64,000 nucleotides of DNA from Marisa cornuarietis (Eukaryota > Mollusca > Gastropoda > Architaenioglossa > Ampullariidae), in the NCBI GenBank assembly GCA_004794655.1, contig SMMW01000003.1, forward strand, positions 14,011,501 to 14,075,500, written 5' to 3'. This document shows, one piece after another, positions 27,118 to 36,399 of this stretch. Positions within the stretch are counted from its first letter, which is position 1, and each line of letters opens with the position of its first letter. The notes beneath the pieces are model-generated. The model was not told where the DNA came from. It was given only the letters and a program-made list of their open reading frames with translations, and made no database searches. The position numbers and the translations under genes are program-made.

Positions 27118-30100
27118 CGCGCGCGAGTGAGAGAGAAAGAAACAAAGAGAGAGAATGACAAAAAGATCCTTAGAGACCTGGCCTCTTTTTAAATGGATGT
27201 AAACAAATGTTATATTTCAGCAACTGAATGACAAAACTCAAGTGTTTATATAATTCATATAATCAATTAGGACAGCTAACAACCGAGAGCGAAATGACTG
27301 AGATGAACGGAACGGCAGTCGAAGGTTTGTGACTGTAACCTCATTCGAAAAAGGTTTAGAAAAGACGCTGCTGTTGACTCAAATTGTTCAATACCACGCC
27401 AATACTGATTAATTTCCTAATTCTCGAAAACAACGTCACCGTCTACAGGAACACCACAAACCAATAACTGAATGATGCTGAGACCTGGAGATATATTGAA
27501 TAGCAATTTAAATGATGGAAATGAAGATGTCAAAGTGCAGTTTTGTGAGGACGTTCGCAGGACATCCCGTGAGGATGTCTGTGAGAAGAAAGCTGACAGG
27601 CATCTTTCTGAAGAGGAATCATGTATATAGATGCTTTATATGGACGGCCCATTCTTCTTTGCTCTTCATCAACACCCGGAAATTTACTCCCTGTCTGGCT
27701 GATCTAGTCAATGTTTTCATTCGCTCCCAGACTGTCTCGAGAGCAACCTCAGCCGTGCAGCTCATGACAGGACAAAGGCTGATTCTAGAAATCACGTGCA
27801 AGTTCTTCAGCGGTCGAGAAAATCAAAATGATATGCACGCGAAGCAGATAATTCACGTAATCAAAACGGTGTATGCACGTGCACGCAAGAGAAAAAAGGA
27901 ATTGAGGCTAAAGATCTGCAAGTCTGTCATTGAAACATTTTGCCACGCGATTTGGAAGAAGTATTTTTTCTTACTAACTAAATCCGCAGGTACAGGATAA
28001 GGAATGACACGTGACTACATGACCTAACCCATTGCACAAAAAACGCCATGTCAGGATGAAGAATGACCAGGTCGAGCAGAGGTCCAGAGCCCCAGTCATA
28101 GACAATGGTACACAATTTTTATAGGTCCGATGTTACCTCGTAACACTTTACCACGGGAGAATTCACCCCTGAAATGTTACAGTCACCAACACTGACAGCT
28201 CATTTCCACTATTTTTTCTTTCAAAGTTACAAACCTGTTTTTAATCTCAGCCGATAAATTGTCCGTCCGTCCGTCCGTCCGTCCGTCACTCAGTCAGTCA
28301 GTCAGTCAGTCAGTCAGTCAGTCAGTCAGTCAAACTTCCACGGAAGGCTTGATAAAAAATGTTCCTAAAGCCATATTAACGCTCTATCTGTTCAGACCTA
28401 CCAGAAAAGAAAAAACCAAGCAGCCGCCTGCAGGTATTTTTTTTTTTTTTTGTACCATTCCGCTGTTTGGTAAAAGCGATCTGTCTTCAGCTGAGTCGTA
28501 TGAAAAAAAAATTTCTCGGATGCATTTTGTTCTTTAAATCTCCCGCAGACATCAGTCAGTGGTGAGACCTCACATAAGAAAACACCTGACTTCACAAATC
28601 CAGACAACACTATCGTCACTATGGAAACGTCAAGACTCTTGCAGAAGAGCCAGACGTTATGCACATCACTGGAACTGGTGACAATCTCTGTGACGTACAC
28701 AGTGAACAAGGGACGATCGCTGATGTACGTCACTGTGTTTCCGTAGTCTACGACGACTATAATAATAATAATAATAGCACTTCTATAGCGCACTTCCCTG
28801 CCGGCAGCAAGCTCAATGCGCTTTGACATAAGCAATCGGTCAGCAATATTCATGTAGATTAGCAGACTCCATAGCACAATCTCACCATAGGCAAGTTCAA
28901 TATGTTGTACACAAAGTAAACAAGTAAAACAATGGCGTTACACAGAGCAAACATTTCATCTCTCCCACAAGAGAAGGGAAAGAAAGATTCGTCCAAATAC
29001 TTCATTTGAAGTTGTTTTTTTATTTAGTTGGAAAGTGCTTCCACCTTGCGGTGATTTCGCACTATGGGGGGAAAGGGAGGGGGGAGGAAACCGGAGTACC
29101 CGGAAGAAACCCCCGCCGCCCAGCCCTGCGAACAGGTGTCACATACAGAGAGTGTCCCGAGACGAGATCTGAACCCTGAGGGCAACAACTTTGAGAGCAA
29201 AGCACTATCAACGCGTGTGGTAGGTGTTCCAAAGGAAGTACTTACGGTGCCTCATCAGGAGATTGTTTAGGGTTTTGCAGTGCTGGATATCAGCCGCCAG
29301 CCTGCATTAAACTATGTACAAAGGGTACGTACGGTGCAGGCTACAAGGAAACGTTCGGCAACTATACATAAAATAGTCCGTATAATCTTTCTACCGGCAG
29401 GTGTGATAAAGAATGTGCTGCAGGATACAAGCTACCCTAGTGTAAAGTATGGTCCCAACTGTAGCAGCACGTGCGGCAACTACTCTGATGAACAACATGC
29501 ACCATCGTAACATAAAAATGTCTAATCGACTGCTTGCGGGAAGGTATTGTAATCACGGACCTTCATTACTGGATAAGTGACTCAGGTTCATGTCCGGTGT
29601 AAGTCTCGGCTTTAGACAGGCCTGGTTCTTTTGCATACCTTAAATAAATTCTTAAAGTAGATGTTTTGTTTTCGTAACAGAACAATCTATACAACTATTT
29701 TCCAAAAAATCAAAAACTGTTTTTTTTAACTGTTAGTGGTAAAACAAGTCAATAGCATCTGTTGTGACGATGTTTTTATTTTATAAAATTGTCAGAAAAA
29801 ATCTAAATGCGTTTTCTATAAACAAACAGCATAAATTTTACAGAAAATACTGTTTATTTTGCAATCAGCTAGTCTTCCTTAACAAGGTTCTGATGACAGA
29901 AAAGCTTAATTACTCACTTCTAAAATTTCTTCTACGTTAGGAAGATCCGCCATTTTGATAGAAAACAGAAGCGAAAGCCCTTCGTTTATAGGGTTTGTTA
30001 CGATTAGTCACTCCTATGATAGAGCAAAGAGGCAACGAACGAGAGACACTTATCCAGTGAATGAAGGTCCGTGCTGTAATGACTCCTGCAGAGCTTGTAC

Positions 30101-31072
30101 CACGGCATGAGTTGCAACAACACATGCGGCACCTGCACAGACCACAGTCTGTGTAACATCGATGACGCAGGTGTGAGGCAGGGTGTGCTGCAGAATAACA
30201 GTTACTTTTCTGTAAAAAAAAAAAAAAAAAAAGCTTCGTTTGGCCTCGACTGTGATAAGACAGGTGGCAGCTGCTCAGAGGGAATAACGTGCAACGTCGT
30301 ATCAGGAGACTCTCCACAGGGCTGAAAATCTGGATATCAAGGAGTTTTCTGTAGACCGTGCTGTAAAAATATATTTATTTTTGTGAAGCGCCTTGAGCTT
30401 GCCCTTAGGGTAGATATAAGGTAATATACAAGAGAACTTTATTATTATTATTATTAAAACAAAGAATAGGATACAGAGACCGTTCGTGGATGATGTCTAT
30501 GGGGCAAAGGCATTAAAGAACAATTAAGAACAGAAAAAACAGCGCAACAAACCTGACAGGTCAGTCGGAAACATTAGAATTCGACTTGGATTCACGGACG
30601 ACAGAGAGCAGTCCACGTGCTTGTGTGTGTTGCGAGCATACATACATACAGATGTTTAAATCTACAATGATAGATAGATACATGTGCAAGTGTTACAGTC
30701 TTGCTTCTTTTCATTCACTGCGGTTGATAATACACACGCGATAAAAAGGCAGAGTTTCAAATAACAACACAGAAAAAAGACTAAGAAAAAATCCTCTCTT
30801 TACCGTTCACTACTTTTGGAATTATTCCAGCCAAACCCTTAAGACCTTCAAGTGCAAATTACGCAGGATCTTTTTTCGAATCCAGGAATCAAGCACCTTG
30901 AGATAATTTACAAATGCAGTTTTTGTTTTTCTCCATGTCCCAGCCGCGTGTCTCCGTCTTGTTAGCCATAGCGTGCTGTCCTGCATCGCTGAGTGACTCG
31001 GAGTTCTCAGATGAACTTAATAAAGGGGAGTTTGGGGTTTTTAGTTCCATTTAGACTATATGTCTAAAAAAC

Positions 31073-31128
<56 letters not shown>

Positions 31129-34100
31129 GACTTACAGACCGCCTTAATTTGATTTCCAAATAAACATGATCAACAATTTTAATGTCCTTCTAAGGTTTCG
31201 TGAAAATTGATTGCAGGCTAACAGCAAACGCCTGCTTGTTTGGTTTATAAACTTTTACGATCAGTTCAACAAAACCTCTTCATGAGCAACGAAAAGTTGA
31301 AAAGCATAATTATAATAATCGTCTGATGTGAACTTGTTGGGTGGCCAGTGCTCACAGTACTCATGACAAGTAGCCTGCACGCTGTACAGCTGATACATCC
31401 TACTCATTTTTGTTTAGTTTAATTAGCTATGTATGGTCTCTAAACAGTAACATAAGATTATATTTCCCAAAGAGACCAGATGAAGAGGCCATACTTTACA
31501 TAAAAAACTAACCTTAAAGATTATCTGTTACTAGCGATGACGTGACATCTAACAGACAACATACAAAAAAGGATGGAGGCGGAACAAGGAGACTGAACAA
31601 GGAGAAAGCACCTTTAAGGTAGGCGAAGAAAGAAAGACAAAAAAGATGTCCGCAAAAATGCCTTTTAGCTTTTCCAGCGAAAAAAAGAGAAAAAAAGACC
31701 TGATCAATGAGCTATCTTTTATACGTTGCTACTTCGCTCAATAATCGGCAGGAGCCCTAGCTATGGAGCAAAGACAGCTGCCTCCGAGGTACTTTTACTG
31801 TAGTGTAGATCTCATAGAAAACGGAGTCGTTTATAGATTGTCAGGTGACCTCCGAAGTACGCGCCTGCCTGCGTTTGAAGAACTCCCCTCCTCCTCCCTT
31901 CCAACAACAACAACAAAAAAAAATTCTCGCTTCACTTTCGATCCTTAGCTTCCTGAGAGGTAGCTTCTCCTTCGCTCCAAAGCTGCTGCCCCGGGAAATT
32001 CAAGTAATCGGCTGTAATCTCACACTGTGACATGTCCGTGTTCACCCATCAGAAGCAAGCTTTATCAGATTTGGTCTTTGTGCAGCCTCCACATCACGAC
32101 CTCTGATTCATTTCAGCTCAGCGCTAACGTCCATAGCCACAGAAAGATCCGCAGTGCGATCATGAACGTAGAACAACGTTCATGGTGCGATCGAACTTTC
32201 AAAACTGAATTTCCTGAATTTAAAAAGTTATTTTTTGCATGTACATTCTAATTTCAAATCTCTGGCATTATCTTTTCGACTCGAATTTCAAACAGGTTTG
32301 CTTTTACAGCGAAAAGCAAGTCCCCCCCTCCCCACTTTTCTTTTTAACATGAGGGCTAATTTTCCGTGGGGAAAAAATTAGCAGCAGTGTTGACGCGTAA
32401 ATCGTCTCGCCGGAAGACACGGCAAAGTGTAATTATCGAAGCTCTCAGCTGTTGCCATTTTGCTTTCATGATTTAGTTCTGACCACCCGGGATTCTAATC
32501 AATATTTACATTACTCCACTGACGAAACATTTTCTTTCGAACATGGACCGTTTTCGTGCGGCAAAATATTTTCCCGTCGTGCCTTGTTAAATACGTAACG
32601 GCAAGCAAAAGCTGCACGTCTTGTAGTCTCTCTAAAGAAGTTCATATGTTTTTCAGGAGCAGAAGAGTTCTTTCCTCGTCATGGTCACTATTAATAACAA
32701 TAAACTCGAGATTTGTATTGCGTATATTCACACTCATAAAAGCATGCTCGTAGCACTTAAGAACAAGAACGAGACATGGACAACATACGACGGACAGAAG
32801 AACAAACAAACAACATTTAAACGACGGAAGGATAAACAACAGTCATGAAAATGAATAACAGATAACACAGAAAGCGCAAAGAGGAACCAAATAAAAAGGA
32901 CTGAGAGTATGGTGATTTTTTTTTAAAGGAAGACGAGTTGGTAACTAGCAATAAGCGGAACAGGGAAGAAAGGTGTGACAAAGGACGAGCATTGTGTGGA
33001 CTGTTGTTAGGACTAATGCTCAAGGAAGAGGTGCGTTTTCAGCGCACATTTAAAGGATTCTATTGTGGGTAGGTGGCGGATATGGAAAGGAAGAGAGTTC
33101 TATTGTTTTTCTGCACAGTAACTAAAAATCATGTGACCATTTGTTGTTCTGGTGACAGGAATAGTTAGGAGACGGTCGTCAGACGAAGAGCGCAGTTGTT
33201 TGGCTGAGACGAGGGAAAGAGAAGTTCAGAGAAATAGTCAGGGCATGAGCCTGCAAAGAAATTATTAAAACACAGCACGGACAGTTTGCACTGGACGCGA
33301 GAACGGATGGGTAGCCAATTCAGAAAACAAAGGAGAGGAGTGACACGGTCCCTTTTCCTAGCTCTAAGCCCCAGACGTACAGTGAAGCCTTGTACTTCTG
33401 GAGTTTATGTAGAAGGTATGCAGGGCAGCCGGCAAGCGAGAAGTTGCAATAATCAAGCCGAGAAAGAACTAATGTACAGACAAGAGTGTTGGTAGCGCGC
33501 GAAGAGAGAATGTGACAGATGGCTCTGATCTTACGTAACTCACAATAGGCACACTGACAGGCAGGTGTATGTTTAATAATAGTCATGTCTGGAGTGATAA
33601 TGAGTCCCAGATTCCTGATGGATTAACGCAAAGGTGATGGTGGTTTCGCCCAAAGTGGCTTTGTGTACAAAATGTACAGAACTGGGCAGAGTACTGAGCC
33701 TTGGGGGACCCCACAGGAAAGTGGATCAGGGCGAGATGTTTGACCATCGACGAACACAGTCTGCGTCTTATCAGTGAGATGGAAGTTATTACTGATATAT
33801 TAGATATTACTGACATATGTTTGGTGTACGTCACTTAAGCCATGCACACTTAGTGCACGTCATATAAGTAAAATAAAGGAATACTAATATCAATTGAAAA
33901 TATTCAAGGATTAAAAATAATTCTCTCTAGAGTTATATTTCTATACGTGTTTTTCTTTTATGGCGTAAGAAATGATTTGCGAAATTCCGTTGGAAAAATA
34001 TCAGCTACCTTTCAGAAAAAGAAGAGTTAGTAGTTTTTACATAATCCCAGATTCTTGCCTTTGTCTCAGTGTGAAAGATAATTAAGATGCTTCAAGAAAA

Positions 34101-34828
34101 TGTCATACTCAAGTGTTTTAAAAGATCAGACATATAGGTTTCAAATCAGATATGGGGTGGGGGGGGGACTTACAAGAATTTCACGAGCAAAACATGTGGC
34201 GAAATAAAGGAAAAAAAAGGTCAGGACGGAGAACATATCGAAGGCTAAAGACATCAGGTGCATTAGGACTTAAAAGACAGTCCTGAATAAATGGCGAACG
34301 ACTCGCTTAAAAATGAGGCGTTATGAAAAAAAAGTAAAAATGGAAGGGAAAGGAACGGAAAGAAAGAACAAGCTTAAAAAAAGGGGAAAGGAGCATTAAG
34401 AAGAGAAGAAAGGAGTATGGAATAGAAAAAGTAAAAAAAACGAATAATAGAATAAGAAAGTATAAAATATAAAGTGAGGAGTAAGAGGAGTAAGAGAAGA
34501 AATCTTGCTTACCTTCGTATCGAATTTTATATCCATCGGCACTGGAAGCTTAGAAATCATGTCAAGCGTATGTTCCAGAAATATCCCCACACGAGTGTAG
34601 AATATATTCCTTTCTACGCAGCCTTCCATGTTGTCGAAATCGACTTCCAGATCTTTGAGGAACTGGAGTGTCTTCTTGTCGAGGGCGATCTGATGGCCGC
34701 GGTTGATGAGCGTCGATCGGCTGACTTCCTCGTACAGCACTAAGCGCTCGACGTGCGGACATCGTGAGGCGATGAGCAAAGTCGTCAGACCCACTGGGCC
34801 TGCGCCGATAACAACCACCGTGCACCTG

Positions 34829-34910
<82 letters not shown>

Positions 34911-36341
34911 TCCTTCAACTATACGTTCGTCGCAATTAGGGAATGTGAAAATAAGTGAAGCAGCGGATATACTCTTCTATCTCAGTGAATTGTTGGTGTG
35001 AGGAAAGGTTTGAGGGCAAGGATTCTCACAACTGGGCCTGGGTTGCATATGAATTCTTAAGTCGGACTTGACTTTAATCTCATAGTTCTTTGCCTTTATT
35101 TTCAAACATTTTCGTTGGCGGGTGTATATGAGAAGTCTTGAAAGTGAGTTGGTCTCTCGACGGTCTCAAGTGGTAAATCGACTGTTAAGACTTAGCAAAG
35201 TCGACTTACACTTAAGACCGGCGACAACACTCATTTTCAATATATCACATGCAGCCAGCTCCGGGGCATAAAACACAATTATTTGTTCCGTATGATGAAC
35301 GTGCTGCCAAACAGAAAAAATGACGTCGCCTTTCAAAAGCCTGTCAAGACAGACGGTTGCAGCAGCCACCGAAGACTGGAGCCTCTCAAAGGGAGCTCAT
35401 TCAGGAACCCTAAGGTTATTTCTCTCCCGCCAACCCTTGGTGTCGGGTCTTTCGTGTAGGCGTCTGTGCCGATTCCTTAACCTGCTCACTGTCCGACGAG
35501 AACACGCATAAAGTGGTCAGGCAAGCGAATTAGTCGGCCTGTCGCGCCGTCCCAGATCCTGGGCCGGTGTGCATGTGATGTCTGGAAAATAAGTCTTTAG
35601 TCGCCGGTCTCAGGTTCAATTCGACTGCGCCAATTCTGGTCTCAATAGCCGACTTGTCACTTGAGACTGACGAAAAATTAACTCTTTTTCAAGACCTCAC
35701 ACACACCTGCCAACGGCGACGTTTGAAAATTAAGCCGAAATACGTGACCTTAACGTCAAGTCCAACGTAAGATCTCACATGAAACAGACCCCTAAAGGCA
35801 CGTTCGTGCATTGATAGACGCAGATAAATGACTATACCGTGAATTGAAAGACGTAGATAATAAGTTTACTGCGAAATGTCAGACGTAGGTAATAAGGTTT
35901 GGGATCAACACCCCTGTCGTATAAATGAGGTAAAATGAGACAACGTTGACAACTTAATCATACGTGACTCGATTAAATCCTCCTTCGTTAACGCACAGGC
36001 TAACGTTTGACAAAGTTGTGTGTAAATGGCTTTGGGAAAAACGTTCGGGACTGAGGAACTTTGTTCAGCATACTAAATCCAAACTTGTTGGGCAATTCAT
36101 TTTTCAATACACGGTGACTTAAGGGCACTTTAGAGGTTCGATACTTTACCACTTTTACTAGGTTTAAAACAGCGTTTAAGATCAGCTACCGACCTAGATC
36201 GTGAATTATCAGACGCAGATAATAAGGTTTGAGATTTGTACTACACGGCTGTCGTTACAATGACGTAAACACAAAGAAAGTTGTAGACATGTGACTTTGA
36301 TCAAATCCTCCTTTACTGAGGCGCTTCTTAACCCGCAAAGT

Positions 36342-36399
<58 letters not shown>

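Noticed and set aside
28261..28331. CRISPR-like array of short repeats
   Set aside because: Units are 4-base microsatellites with no spacers, and the DNA is plainly eukaryotic.
28398..28877. 159-codon minus frame ([14 protein letters not shown])
   Set aside because: It is antisense to the plus-strand exon candidate with a strong acceptor and passes through an ATT repeat as poly-isoleucine; the plus strand is the better reading.
34562..34918. 118-codon minus frame starting with a poly-methionine run
   Set aside because: It is a shadow frame of the (GAT)n repeat and FAD exon 2 in the wrong frame.
35542..35660. Possible tRNA or SINE B box (CAGGTTCAATTCG)
   Set aside because: The sequence overlaps the right arm of the 760-bp foldback element and has no matching A box at the right distance.
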